Origin: CAIVVT01 sp963757265
GTDB lineage: Bacteria; Acidobacteriota; Terriglobia; Bryobacterales; Bryobacteraceae
DNA length: 64,000 nucleotides
Direction of reading: 5' to 3'
NCBI GenBank assembly: GCA_963757265.1
Contig: CAVWRA010000006.1
Location: forward strand, 1,178,001-1,242,000
Positions 24,002-33,267 of this stretch are shown in pieces. Under the pieces are notes generated by a model, which was not told where the DNA came from, made no database searches, and was given only the letters and a program-made list of their open reading frames with translations. The position numbers were made by a program, and so were the translations under genes. How positions within the stretch are numbered: position 1 is the first letter of the stretch; every line of letters starts with the position of its first letter.

Positions 24002-26377
24002 TCAGGATAGGAGCCCGAGAGTTCGCAACAGGCTGAGAGCTACCTTTTGCGGGGTTGTCTCGCGGGCATACGCCAGCCCGCCTTGATGATATTTGTCCCA
24101 GACATGCTCATCCGTCATCAGGCTGAGGATTGCAGCCGACAGTTCGTTGACATCGCAGGAGGGAGACACGAGAACGCGGCTTTCCTCGGGCAACTCGGCG
24201 CAAGAGAGCACGTTCGTTATCACGGGCACGCCTCGGGAAAGGCAGGAAAGAACCGCGCCGGAGGACTCGCCGTTGGAGCGCGTTCGCAGTTGCACGGCGC
24301 AGCCGGAGCGCAGTACCTCGGCTTCCCAGTTTTGGCCTGACACAAACCCCAGAAACTCAACATCGTCGCGCACGCCCAGCGTTGCAGCGAGGGCCTCGAG
24401 TTCCTCCCGATATGCGGGGGAGCCCGGCCCGACAAAACTCAACCTGCACGCCATCTCTTTGCGAACCTGCGCGAAGGCCTTGATCAGCACATCCGGCGCC
24501 TTCACAGGATCGACGAGGCCGAAGGAGCTGATGCGCGGAGTCCGCCTGGCCAGGGGCAATCCCGGGTTGTAACGAGAGGCGTGCGGCAATACCGAAATTC
24601 CAGACAGACGAGCGTTCGGGCCCTGATCGAGTTCGAGGAAGCGCCGGGCGTGCTCGGAGTGGACTATGATGTGGCGCGCGTACTTGACCATCTCGCGGGT
24701 CAAACCCAAGCTCCATAAAATGGACTCATTCACTACCTTATCTCCAGCCTTCCTTACTGGTGCAGGCAGGAGCGGTCCGTACTGATAGACCAAATCATCC
24801 AGGAACTGACGATAGGGCGCGTCGGGTCGCAGGAGTCGCGCGCGATCATAGTAGAAATACTGCAACCGCACGTCGTGGAACCAGAGAACACCCGGAAAGC
24901 GAGTAAAGAGGCCCTGAGTCTCCAGATGATGCTCGCTGTTGCCAAAAGAGTATAAGAGACAGTCTAGCGTGCGCAGGAGATAGATCTCACTGGCTTGTGC
25001 AATGGTCATGCAGCCGGCGATGGGTAGCCGGCCGAGCGCGACGCGATCCGACCCGGAAGTGCAGATGGCATAGACATCGGCGTATTGGGCAAGGGCGGTG
25101 AGAATCAGTTGGTTGTAATCCGCTATGCCGGACTGATGCGGCGGGAACGGGCCGATCAGGGCAACTGCAGGCCGCTTGCGACCGACGCGTGCCGGGACGC
25201 CGGCAACCGCATGGCGGATGGCGTTGAATGCACGGCCGGCCACGGCGTCCCAGCGGAACATGGGACTCCGCTGTGCAGCCAGCGCCTGCAGCCGCTTTCT
25301 GTACTCCGGATCATGGAGGCCCTGTTCCATTCGGGCCGCAATCTCGTCCGGATTGTTGGGATCGAACAGCGCCTCCGGTTCATTCAGGATCTCGGGAAGT
25401 GAAGACGTGTTGGAGCAGATGGCAGGACAGCCGCAGGCAATCGCCTCGGCGACAGGCAGCCCAAAGCCCTCATAGATGGACGGGAAAACGAAAAGACCGG
25501 CACAGCGGTAAAGAGCACGCAGACAATCGTCGTCAACGTGGCCCGTGAACCGCACCTGGGCGCGGAGTTCTTCGTCTGGTAGAGCGGCCAGGATAGAGGC
25601 CTGGCTCTGGGGACGGTAGGATCCTCCGATCACCAGCGGATGCTTCCGGCGCAGAGCCGCCGGTAGCAAACCATACGCCTGCAGGAGCTTTTCCAGGTTC
25701 TTGCGCGGGTCTTCTCCGAGTAAAGTGAACAGGTAATCGGGGGGTAACTGGGGGAACCGTTCGCCGAGGATAGCTTGATCCCGGCTGGGATCCGCAGCCG
25801 GCGTAAAGTGACTTGAAACTCCGGTGCCGATCGCCACAACTCGATCCGGCTTGACCTGTAAGTGCTCGATGGCGTCCTCGCGAGCGGACTCGGAGATCGA
25901 TAGAAGGAGATCCGTCTCCTTCAGAAACTCCACGTGTGTCATGTAGGAGTTACTAGTGTGGATATCCTGGAGATAGATCCCCGAATGCAGGAAAGGAATC
26001 AGGTCGTAGAGGATGGCTACGTTCAATCCGCCATGGCGCTCCACCGCGGGGGGAAACACGGTTTCGGTCTGGCACAGCTCGAACGGAGACATGATCAGGT
26101 AGGCCCAGGGCACGCCACATCGGGAGGCCGCGAGGATCTCATCCGTTCCACCCCACTGGAGTTTACCGGAGGAGACGATCTCATGGTGCAGGGAGCGCGG
26201 GTAATTGCGGGTGGGGTTGAGATGGAGGGACTCTACCGCGGGACCGTAGAGGCGGAGGAATTCGCGAGCCAGATCCGAGACATAGCGCGCGATGCCCCGC
26301 TCGTAGTGCTGCTCACTTTGAGTGGCCTGAATATCCAGCACTAACCGGAAGGGGCTGTGATCGTTGGTCGAGCTCAT
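24002..26377 (-). CDS. Two-domain (tandem GT4) glycosyltransferase
   Basis: A 791-aa protein carrying two complete GT-B units. Domain 1 (about 10-400) has GEDPRKNLEKLLQAYG, and YEGFGLPVAEAIACGCPAIC as nucleotide-sugar site. Domain 2 (about 425-790) begins with PFPPHQSGIADYNQ, typical of GT4 donor-binding N-termini, and has FGLVDPVKAPDVLIKAFAQV, with a more degenerate C-terminal motif (SNGESSGAVLSCLSRGVPVI). It probably adds two sugars in sequence. The start at 26377 overlaps the stop of the upstream gene as ATGA, indicating tight translational coupling. A longer open version to 26464 overlaps that neighbour and is not supported. Confidence 0.88.
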   Translation of the reverse strand: MSSTNDHSPFRLVLDIQATQSEQHYERGIARYVSDLAREFLRLYGPAVESLHLNPTRNYPRSLHHEIVSSGKLQWGGTDEILAASRCGVPWAYLIMSPFELCQTETVFPPAVERHGGLNVAILYDLIPFLHSGIYLQDIHTSNSYMTHVEFLKETDLLLSISESAREDAIEHLQVKPDRVVAIGTGVSSHFTPAADPSRDQAILGERFPQLPPDYLFTLLGEDPRKNLEKLLQAYGLLPAALRRKHPLVIGGSYRPQSQASILAALPDEELRAQVRFTGHVDDDCLRALYRCAGLFVFPSIYEGFGLPVAEAIACGCPAICSNTSSLPEILNEPEALFDPNNPDEIAARMEQGLHDPEYRKRLQALAAQRSPMFRWDAVAGRAFNAIRHAVAGVPARVGRKRPAVALIGPFPPHQSGIADYNQLILTALAQYADVYAICTSGSDRVALGRLPIAGCMTIAQASEIYLLRTLDCLLYSFGNSEHHLETQGLFTRFPGVLWFHDVRLQYFYYDRARLLRPDAPYRQFLDDLVYQYGPLLPAPVRKAGDKVVNESILWSLGLTREMVKYARHIIVHSEHARRFLELDQGPNARLSGISVLPHASRYNPGLPLARRTPRISSFGLVDPVKAPDVLIKAFAQVRKEMACRLSFVGPGSPAYREELEALAATLGVRDDVEFLGFVSGQNWEAEVLRSGCAVQLRTRSNGESSGAVLSCLSRGVPVITNVLSCAELPEESRVLVSPSCDVNELSAAILSLMTDEHVWDKYHQGGLAYARETTPQKVALSLLRTLGLLS

Positions 26378-28128
26378 GCCGTCAGTTTCGCCTTCACCAG
26401 AATGACCATTTCCTGGTCGTCCGTCACTGCCGGGGGCCACGCCGGGAAGCTGATTCCGGTCCATGTGCCGTCTTCATTCCGACGCACCACTTCGCGGGTC
26501 GTCATAGAGAAGCCTGCGAGGAGGTTATCGATCTGCTCGGGGCCGTAGGTGCGCTCGAAGTCGGTAGTCTTCGGAGCGCCCAATGGAGCAGTGAAGACCA
26601 GCAGCCCTCCAGGCCGCAGCCAGGCTCGAAACCGCTTCATCGCCTGCTCATCGCCATCGGGGATGGCCTCCTTGCCGCCGTAGGCAGGAAGACCGATGTG
26701 CTCGACTGTCGAAATGGAGAAGATGGCATCCACGCTCTGAGGCGGCCCGGACCAGTGCAGCAGTGAGTCCTCAACGACCGTGAGGCGCGGGTGCTGGAGC
26801 GGGTACCCGCGAAAATCCACACTGTAAACGTGGAAGCCGGCGACGGCCAGCTCCATGGCCAGGAGGCTTTCATTGGAGCCGGCATCAATCACGACGGATC
26901 CCTCGGGAAGTTCCGTCATCGCCCAGTGGGCGAAAGGAACTTCGACAATGCGGCTCGTGATCCGGGTTTCGACCGAGCCGCCTTCCTGCAGGATCGACCA
27001 GTTGCCATGATTGAACAGCGCTTGCCTTTGAGCAAAGTAGCCGTGGGCGCTGATTGCCCAGTTCAGGAACTGGGTTGTCACCGGCCGGACGCGGTCCACC
27101 GGTTCACCAATGCGGGCGGAGATCGCTTCGTCTCCAGTGCGGGCCGCCAGCTCGCGCAATGAAGCGGCCTGGTCCGTTTTCAAACCGTCGAGTTCACGCT
27201 CGAGCGACTGCAGGCTCTCGGCCAACTGGCGAGATCGCGGGCTGTCATCGCGGGCAACGAGCCGGTTGGTCGCAGCGAGGCGCCGACTGATGAGCGACAA
27301 GGCCCGCGAACGCTGGCGCTCGATTGCCGCCGAGTTCTCGATCAGGTGGTTCACGCTGTCAGCCGTGAGTTGGAGTTTCTCCGAGAGCCCATCGACGGCC
27401 AGCGCGGTCCTGGACATCTGCTCGCGCAGGCTCAGGACCTGGCCGAGCAATTCGGCCTGCAGCTCCATCTGGGTCTTTTCGACGTGCCGCTGCTGGAGAG
27501 ACAGGATGGGCAGAAGCTGATCGATCAGCTCCGCCCTGCTGCGCGGCAGGGCCTGGACTATTTCCTGGACAGTTCGCCGGAACTCCTCTTCCTGGGGCCG
27601 ATTCATGGTGTCTTGCCACTCCGCCGCGGCGGCGGATTGCCGTTCCGAAAGGGCCAGGATCCGCGCGTTCATATCACGCAGAGTATCGAGCTTGCGTCTC
27701 CAGGGCAGCCGCCCCAAAGCCAGGTCAAGCAGACGGGACCAGGCACGAGCCAGCCTTCCGCCGGGCGCCTGCCAGGTGGACGCGGCCTCGGCGAAAATCT
27801 TGAATTTCGCGGCAAGCTCGGCGCGGGACAATACGGAGGCGCGATCGGTCCAGTGGTCGAGATCATCCTCGCCGGCGGCCGGCGGCCGGCCGAAGTAGCT
27901 TCGGAACAGGTCTTCCACCAGCTGACCCGGAGTGAGAGGCAACAATGCGTATTCCGGGCTGCTCAGGACGCCCCGGATGATCTCATTTCGATCGCCCGTG
28001 CGCCGCAAATTGCGCAACTTCTCGGCAAAGCCGCCAGGCTCGGGGTCGCGACGCAACAGGACATTGTAGACTGAGCGAACAAACAGCTCAGGCGAGCCGT
28101 AGACTGCGCAGACGCGAAGAAGAGGCAT
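26374..28128 (-). CDS. DUF4214-like, coiled-coil and methyltransferase fusion protein
   Basis: A 584-aa protein of three parts. Residues ~10-110 resemble DUF4214 repeats (FVRSVYNVLLRRDPEPGG and QLVEDLFRSYFGRPPAAGE), found in glycan-locus and S-layer proteins. Residues ~140-340 form long amphipathic helices rich in Glu/Arg/Gln/Leu, a likely coiled coil. Residues ~400-580 are a class I SAM methyltransferase (VVIDAGSNESLLAMELA, FSISTVEHIG, RAWLRPGGLLVFTAPLG). It is plausibly a chain-length or chain-end modifying enzyme where the coiled coil acts as a ruler, as in WbdD-type systems. That role is inference from architecture. It precedes and overlaps the tandem glycosyltransferase gene. Confidence 0.75.
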   Translation of the reverse strand: MPLLRVCAVYGSPELFVRSVYNVLLRRDPEPGGFAEKLRNLRRTGDRNEIIRGVLSSPEYALLPLTPGQLVEDLFRSYFGRPPAAGEDDLDHWTDRASVLSRAELAAKFKIFAEAASTWQAPGGRLARAWSRLLDLALGRLPWRRKLDTLRDMNARILALSERQSAAAAEWQDTMNRPQEEEFRRTVQEIVQALPRSRAELIDQLLPILSLQQRHVEKTQMELQAELLGQVLSLREQMSRTALAVDGLSEKLQLTADSVNHLIENSAAIERQRSRALSLISRRLAATNRLVARDDSPRSRQLAESLQSLERELDGLKTDQAASLRELAARTGDEAISARIGEPVDRVRPVTTQFLNWAISAHGYFAQRQALFNHGNWSILQEGGSVETRITSRIVEVPFAHWAMTELPEGSVVIDAGSNESLLAMELAVAGFHVYSVDFRGYPLQHPRLTVVEDSLLHWSGPPQSVDAIFSISTVEHIGLPAYGGKEAIPDGDEQAMKRFRAWLRPGGLLVFTAPLGAPKTTDFERTYGPEQIDNLLAGFSMTTREVVRRNEDGTWTGISFPAWPPAVTDDQEMVILVKAKLTA

Positions 28129-28217
28129 ACAAGAACAGAGATAGACTTCGATTACCTGGCGCCGGGGAGACCGCCGCCAGCCTTGAGCCCACAGTATACA
28201 CCCGGAGGCGCAACATA

Positions 28218-29330
28218 CTATTCGCTCAGTTGTTCAATCTGGATCGGGATTCTCAGCGCAATCGGGATCTGTCCGGTGGAGAGCAGCCGGAACTCCAGTC
28301 CGAATTGCATGGCCTTCAAACGAAACCGGAGTTGCCACCCCTCCCAATGGTCCTCCACGTCGCAGCATCTCAATTGGTACGACGTGATTACGCGCCGGCC
28401 GCAATCGGTAGCCACGTCCATTTTGCAAGCCGGATCCGCGGAGCGCGATCGCGCGCTGGTGCGTATCTGAAAATGTGCCGCGTAAGCGCCCGGCGGGAAA
28501 GGGGCGTAAGGGCCGTACGCCAGGTAGCCCGCCTCCCCCTGTTGCGCCTCCTGCCAGCGGCCGCCGGCGTCCTCGCGCGTAGAACCCACGGCGTGAAAGG
28601 CGCGAGCCAAGTCGTGCGGCCGCGTGTGGGCGAAGATCTCACCCAGGCGCTGGCCCAGTTTCTCGATCTGCGGACCACGATCATCGCGCACTGCTTCGAG
28701 CCACCACACGAACGAATCCTCGGCCCTGGATACGGCTGCTTCCACCCGGGCCGGCCACGGGGGTGGCTCAGGCAGTGGTTCCAGGCGCATCACGTTCCGA
28801 CCCTCCCGGCACAGCCAAACGCCGCGCAGCGCCGTGACCCGGAATCCGGCCAGTTCGACCAGCTCGCGAATCTCCGGCACGGTGAACTCCATGGTGTGTT
28901 CCGGGTGGTGCCAGTTCAGGGCCCAGGTCAGCTCCCGATTCGGGCTATCGAGAACGAGCAGGCCTCGCGGTCGCAGCACCCGATGCGCTTCCAGCATGAA
29001 TCCGGTAAATTCGTGCGGCCACAAGTGCTCGACGGTCTGGCCGGCGAAGACCATATCCGCCCCGCCGCTCGCGACATCGCGCATGTCCGTGATTGGGTTG
29101 TCTATCCAGCGGGCTTCCGGCGGCAATGTCTCCGGCCGCGGAGAATAGGCTTCCACTCCAATATGAACGCGGAGGGAGGGTCCGAGGCATTCCTGGATCC
29201 AGTCGAAGTACCATGCACCGGAGCAGCCGGCGCTCAAGAGCACGCCGGCGCGACCGCGAGACTTCGCGAGTTCCCTGGTCCTGAGCTCGTGCAGGAATGC
29301 ATTGAAATCAGCAAGCTTGCTCGGGTCCAT
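28218..29330 (-). CDS. SAM-dependent methyltransferase
   Basis: A 370-aa protein. The N-terminal class I methyltransferase fold has the SAM motif GVLLSAGCSGAWYFDW, then MVFAGQTVEHLWPHEF and the RVLRPRGLLVLDSPN segment. The C-terminal third (from about residue 200) is a separate beta-rich region ending in QIPIALRIPIQIEQLSE, perhaps carbohydrate-binding. It lies 89 bp downstream of no partner but in the same direction as the tandem glycosyltransferase pair, so it is probably part of the same glycan-modification set. ATG at 29330 is preferred; an upstream TTG at 29354 is possible. Confidence 0.75.
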   Translation of the reverse strand: MDPSKLADFNAFLHELRTRELAKSRGRAGVLLSAGCSGAWYFDWIQECLGPSLRVHIGVEAYSPRPETLPPEARWIDNPITDMRDVASGGADMVFAGQTVEHLWPHEFTGFMLEAHRVLRPRGLLVLDSPNRELTWALNWHHPEHTMEFTVPEIRELVELAGFRVTALRGVWLCREGRNVMRLEPLPEPPPWPARVEAAVSRAEDSFVWWLEAVRDDRGPQIEKLGQRLGEIFAHTRPHDLARAFHAVGSTREDAGGRWQEAQQGEAGYLAYGPYAPFPPGAYAAHFQIRTSARSRSADPACKMDVATDCGRRVITSYQLRCCDVEDHWEGWQLRFRLKAMQFGLEFRLLSTGQIPIALRIPIQIEQLSE

Positions 29331-29439
29331 ACGCTGGTTCGGTATAAGGGGCAACGTCCTATCAGCTTAAACTGAATTGATCGCCATAGAAGTACCTTTC
29401 CTAGAACGACTGCGAACTTGGATTGCAACCATGAACGAT

Positions 29440-29880
29440 TTAACTTGCGCTCAGCAAGGCGACAGCCAGGATACCGATAACGACGCCGGTCCAACTTAGC
29501 GGGTGCATCTTCTCGCCAAAAAACAGTCTGCCGGCCAAGGCGACGACAAGAATGGATCCGCCGACCGCAACTGGGTAGACAACGCTTCCGGGAATTCCGA
29601 AATCCAGCGCGTACGACATGGCCAACTGACCGCCGAGACTCAGAACGGCGTACAATGCCCCCCAACGCACTTCCTTGAGCCCGCCGTGCGTCCCTCGGAT
29701 CAACATCGGAATACCGAGTATGGGGAGTCCGGCAGCGTACCAGACGGTGAGATAGGGAAACTTCATGTTTGGGGGAAGACCCCATGAAGCAAGAATCTTC
29801 AATCCAAACGCGCCCATCCCGTTGGTCAGCAAGATGAAGAGCATGAGCGCGACCCAGGTGGTCCTACTTGGACTCTTCAT
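29440..29880 (-). CDS. Half-size DMT-superfamily transporter, second subunit
   Basis: A 146-aa protein with about five membrane helices, from MKSPSRTTWVALMLFILLTN, matching one EamA/SMR-like half of a drug/metabolite transporter. It ends with FGEKMHPLSWTGVVIGILAVALLS, the classical last helix pair of EamA domains. A strong Shine-Dalgarno (GGGAGGAG on the minus strand) sits just before the ATG at 29880. It overlaps by 17 bp the gene for another half-size protein; the two probably form a heterodimer that moves a small sugar-lipid or metabolite. Confidence 0.75.
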   Translation of the reverse strand: MKSPSRTTWVALMLFILLTNGMGAFGLKILASWGLPPNMKFPYLTVWYAAGLPILGIPMLIRGTHGGLKEVRWGALYAVLSLGGQLAMSYALDFGIPGSVVYPVAVGGSILVVALAGRLFFGEKMHPLSWTGVVIGILAVALLSAS

Positions 29881-30322
29881 GGATCTCCTCCCTTGCTTCA
29901 AGCCGATTGCCCTGGAATAGGCAGAACAATGAAATCAGCGCCAGGCAGAAGGCGATGGATTTCAAGGGCGTCAATTTCTCGGCGTAGAACCAGATGGATA
30001 CAAGCGCCGGGACCCCAGCCGATAGATTCATGCACAGCCAGCCCACGGTCACCTTGCCAATTCCGATAGAAATCTGGAAGGCGAGATAGGCAAGGATCGC
30101 GCAGATCCCGAACCCAAGGCCGAGCCCAATTACAACCCAGCTGGCATGGACCCTGGGGGTCTGGATAAGCGATCGGCCGAGCATGAAAAGTGCGGCCCAG
30201 CAAGCCATCCACAGGACCACAGCCGAGGAATTGCACCGCCTTTTCTCGGCCATCTTGGAGACGCAACCCAACAAGCCAAACGAGACAGCGCCAAGAATAC
30301 ACATCAGTATGCCGGCGTTCAT
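29864..30322 (-). CDS. Half-size DMT-superfamily transporter, first subunit
   Basis: A 152-aa protein with about five membrane helices beginning MNAGILMCILGAVSFGLLG and ending EKLTPLKSIAFCLALISLF plus a charged tail. Full EamA transporters have ten helices in one chain; here the two halves are separate, overlapping genes. The start at 30322 is the only ATG next to the first membrane helix; the open extension to 30451 is polar and not conserved in style. Substrate unknown; in glycan loci such pairs can flip polyprenyl-linked sugars, which is inference. Confidence 0.75.
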   Translation of the reverse strand: MNAGILMCILGAVSFGLLGCVSKMAEKRRCNSSAVVLWMACWAALFMLGRSLIQTPRVHASWVVIGLGLGFGICAILAYLAFQISIGIGKVTVGWLCMNLSAGVPALVSIWFYAEKLTPLKSIAFCLALISLFCLFQGNRLEAREEIHEESK

Positions 30323-30584
30323 GCGGTCCTCACTTTCGAAATCGTGTGCGAGCAGTTCACGGCACATTGGCGACCGGCAATGAAATATCCGCAAGTCGTA
30401 AATTCTCTCGCTTATCACGGACCTAACCGCTTTTTCGCTCTGTCGCGGCACTCCGACAGTCCGTAATTACCGGCTTCCGCATACTTCAGCCCGGTGACAT
30501 AACATTCGCGCGGAGGGAGACCAGCCCACCCGGCTCAGCCACCGCCGTGAAGAACATCGAGGTCCATGCCTTGCCCGTGCTCGT

Positions 30585-31415
30585 CTAGAACCAAATTCTT
30601 CGTACGTCCTCGATGACTTCCTTCGCCGCCATCTCCATCTGCTCGGCGCCCCATTCAACGTTGGTGTGATATCTGGGGTCCTGCGCTTCTCGCAATGTGT
30701 AGTCAGGCGTTGGGGCGCAATCGAAGGTATCGCCGTCCACGATGGCATAGTCCACATTGTGCAGCTTGCCTTCGGCGGGCAGACGGGAGATATCCGTGCA
30801 GCCCGGCCAGCACGATTCCAGCATGGAAGTCTCCTCGGAGGCCGCGTGGCCGATGGACCCGGCCAGAAGCGAGCGCGGAAACCCTGGGTACACCCAAAAC
30901 ACGCGCTGGGCATCCGAGGGGCGATCGTTGTAATCGTGGCAGATGCGGTTCAGCACATCCTTCTGATTGTCGGCCCCGTGCCCGTTGACGATCAGCACGT
31001 GCTGAAAGCGCATGCGATCGAAGAGGATCCTCAGAATGTCCCGCACTACCAGCCCGAATGTCTCTTCACGAAAATAGGCGCTGGCCACGGTGTTATTGGG
31101 AAAGTCCATACCCTCCACGCGCGCCTCGCGGTCAAAGCCCAGCGCCTCAAGAACCTTGGCCGGGCGCTGCCGTTCCGTACTTACCCAAAGCGGCGGGTAG
31201 TAAGGACATTCCAATTCCCGGGCCAAACGGCGTGCAAAGGCATGCGCCAACAAGTTGTCGCAACCCATGGTCAGGTGCGGGCCATGCCATTCCAGGGGGG
31301 CCAACGGCAAAATCACCAACCTATTGCGCGCTCTCGCCGCCGCTACCTCGTCGGGGAAGAGAAACGCCATATTCCAGTCGCCGTGGTCAATGGGTCGTTT
31401 CCTTGTCGAAGTCAT
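30585..31415 (-). CDS. Creatininase-family metal-dependent amidohydrolase
   Basis: A 276-aa protein of the creatininase/MftE family. Metal ligands are visible: Glu42 and His44 in LAPLEWHGPHLTMGCD, Asp53, His146 in VNGHGADN, and Glu194 in GHAASEETSMLE. These enzymes open cyclic amides or cleave C-terminal peptide bonds at a two-metal site. The substrate is unclear; the family also includes mycofactocin peptide peptidase and riboflavin-pathway formamide hydrolases. No partner genes of those pathways are seen nearby. Confidence 0.82.
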   Translation of the reverse strand: MTSTRKRPIDHGDWNMAFLFPDEVAAARARNRLVILPLAPLEWHGPHLTMGCDNLLAHAFARRLARELECPYYPPLWVSTERQRPAKVLEALGFDREARVEGMDFPNNTVASAYFREETFGLVVRDILRILFDRMRFQHVLIVNGHGADNQKDVLNRICHDYNDRPSDAQRVFWVYPGFPRSLLAGSIGHAASEETSMLESCWPGCTDISRLPAEGKLHNVDYAIVDGDTFDCAPTPDYTLREAQDPRYHTNVEWGAEQMEMAAKEVIEDVRRIWF

Positions 31416-32126
31416 GTTTCCTTACTCCTCGGTTCATTTCGCCCGCGAGCACCGCAGCTCCTCTGATCAACGTCATCAGGAACGCCGCCGGTAGTTCGTT
31501 TTTGCACAGCCTCGAAAAACCCTCATCCGGAATTTCCGTTTTGGAATTCCCGGTCCGATTCAGTATAAACCGAACCGCCGTACCTTGATCCCGCAAGTTG
31601 CATTCTTTCCTCCGGGAGCCGTCTTCGGTCCCGCAAGGCGGGGTTGCCCCCCGGCCCGCAAAGTCCAAAACAGGGAAGCTTCTTTTTCAGTGATCCCCTC
31701 AAACACCTCTCCGGCCCTCGCGCCCTGGTCTGCCTGATTTCGGTGGTGTCATCGCCCTCCTGCTACCCGGTCGCGACCACCAGCGCGTCGATCCCCTGGA
31801 CCATGCTCCCGAACAACCGCCGTGTGAGATGGCTCTCGGCCAGCATGAGCCCGTAGTGCCGCGCGTGCTTGACCAGCCTGCCGCGCCTTTATCACGTTGA
31901 AACCAGCATGAATAAAGGTGCCGAAGACTATCAAGAAGTTATCAGTAACTTTTCAAAAACGGAAATGCGGGCTTAAACCGTAAAGGTGTCCATCTCCCAC
32001 CGCGCCGGAACGAGCCACGCCCTGTCCGATTCAGTGCCAGATCAGCGCCACAACGTGACGCGCGGATAACTCATCCGGCACATCGAACAGGTCAGCCAGC
32101 ATCGGCACTTTGGGTGAAGAGGCCCC
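31416..32126. other. Intergenic region with transposase debris
   Basis: Apart from the transposase tail at 31763-31888, no gene is supported. The stretch 31905-31985 is locally AT-rich. Its position inside the glycan locus suggests an insertion/deletion hot spot. Confidence 0.4.
31763..31888 (-). pseudogene. Transposase C-terminal fragment (IS1380-like)
   Basis: A 41-codon minus-strand piece reading RLVKHARHYGLMLAESHL then TRRLFGSMVQGIDAL and a stop. It resembles the C-terminal helices of IS1380/IS4-like DDE transposases. An in-frame stop at 31889-31891 and unrelated sequence upstream show the rest is gone. The family assignment is from memory of the motif and is tentative. Confidence 0.45.
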
Positions 32127-33077
32127 TCAGGCGCCGAATTCGTTACTCAACTCATCGAAAAGCTCCAGGAGGCGGCCGTCAGTTCTCGGGAAACTGGCGT
32201 CCGATTTCATGGCTGTATGTAAGTAGCGGCGCACGTTGACGTGTTCGTTGTGCCCCCACTCAAGGCACCTCTGGACAAATGATGTCTCGTTCCACGCTTC
32301 TTCAATTCTGGCCGCGAAATCATGCTGCCGTTTCTCCGGCAACGCGACAAGGTCAATCCAAGCCTCCGGCTGAAGCTCATTTGGCGGACAATACACGAAC
32401 TTATTTGCTTCAGTACGAAAAGTGCGATATCCGTGCGCTTCCAAGAACTGCCGGATGTCGGAGATGGAGTAGCCGAACAGATTGAATGTCATCCCGTTCG
32501 ATTCGTAGATGATGACAGGCGCATCGGGGCGTACCAGGAATTCGGCCATGCTCTTCAGGGCCGCCAGTTCCGAACCTTCCACGTCGATCTTCACCATATC
32601 CAGACGGGGAAGGCCGAGTTCCGCGATCAGCGTCGAAACGCGGCGCGAAGGCACGCGGGTCCGTCCCCCGGCGCCGGGCGCCCGCTCGACCGCTCCCCAC
32701 AGGCCATCCTCATGAAAGCCGACCTCCCCATCGCTTTCACCGATCGCGTACCGCAGCACCCGGAGATTCTTCAGACCGTTGCGCGCACTGCTGGCCTGAA
32801 CCGCATCAACGTGAAGTTGGGAGGCATCCACCGCGGTCACGTTGCGGCCCAACACAGCCGCCGGTACCGACATCGTCCCGACATGACATCCCAGATCGAG
32901 AAGGTAATCACCGGGCGCGGTGAACTCGAGGAGCAAGTCCGTGAGATATTGATTCCACCGCAGCCCCGACTTATACGCCTGGACGATCGGATCCGACGAT
33001 TCGGCGGGGAGTGCGAGATCGACAGTGACGGCTGGCTCGACCTGGAGCGGAAAGTACTGGAATTGCGGCTGCGTCAT
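32127..33077 (-). CDS. FkbM-family SAM-dependent methyltransferase
   Basis: A 316-aa protein with SAM motif I YLLDLGCHVGTMSVPAA, acidic-loop VTAVDASQLH and the FkbM hallmark MVKIDVEGSELAALKSM, then IIYESNGMTFNLFGYS. It is probably an O-methyltransferase acting on a glycan sugar. A C-terminal ~60-residue helical extension resembles in style that of the first FkbM protein at 22.8 kb. The ATG at 33077 (MTQPQFQYFPL) is chosen; a GTG/ATG-like extension to 33128 is possible. Confidence 0.83.
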   Translation of the reverse strand: MTQPQFQYFPLQVEPAVTVDLALPAESSDPIVQAYKSGLRWNQYLTDLLLEFTAPGDYLLDLGCHVGTMSVPAAVLGRNVTAVDASQLHVDAVQASSARNGLKNLRVLRYAIGESDGEVGFHEDGLWGAVERAPGAGGRTRVPSRRVSTLIAELGLPRLDMVKIDVEGSELAALKSMAEFLVRPDAPVIIYESNGMTFNLFGYSISDIRQFLEAHGYRTFRTEANKFVYCPPNELQPEAWIDLVALPEKRQHDFAARIEEAWNETSFVQRCLEWGHNEHVNVRRYLHTAMKSDASFPRTDGRLLELFDELSNEFGA

Positions 33078-33267
33078 GAGCGGGTTGCTGCGCGTGGCGA
33101 GGAAGATGAGTGAAGAATCGCCTTCCACTTCCCCGCCACACTTCCTCCCACATCATAACGTTCATGCTCACGATTCTCGACCGCCCCGTGCATCGCCGAC
33201 AAGGCGAGGGACCTTCTCGGACCACGCGGCGCGCGCGGCGGCCGCGGCACCGCCTGCCCAAACGCTG

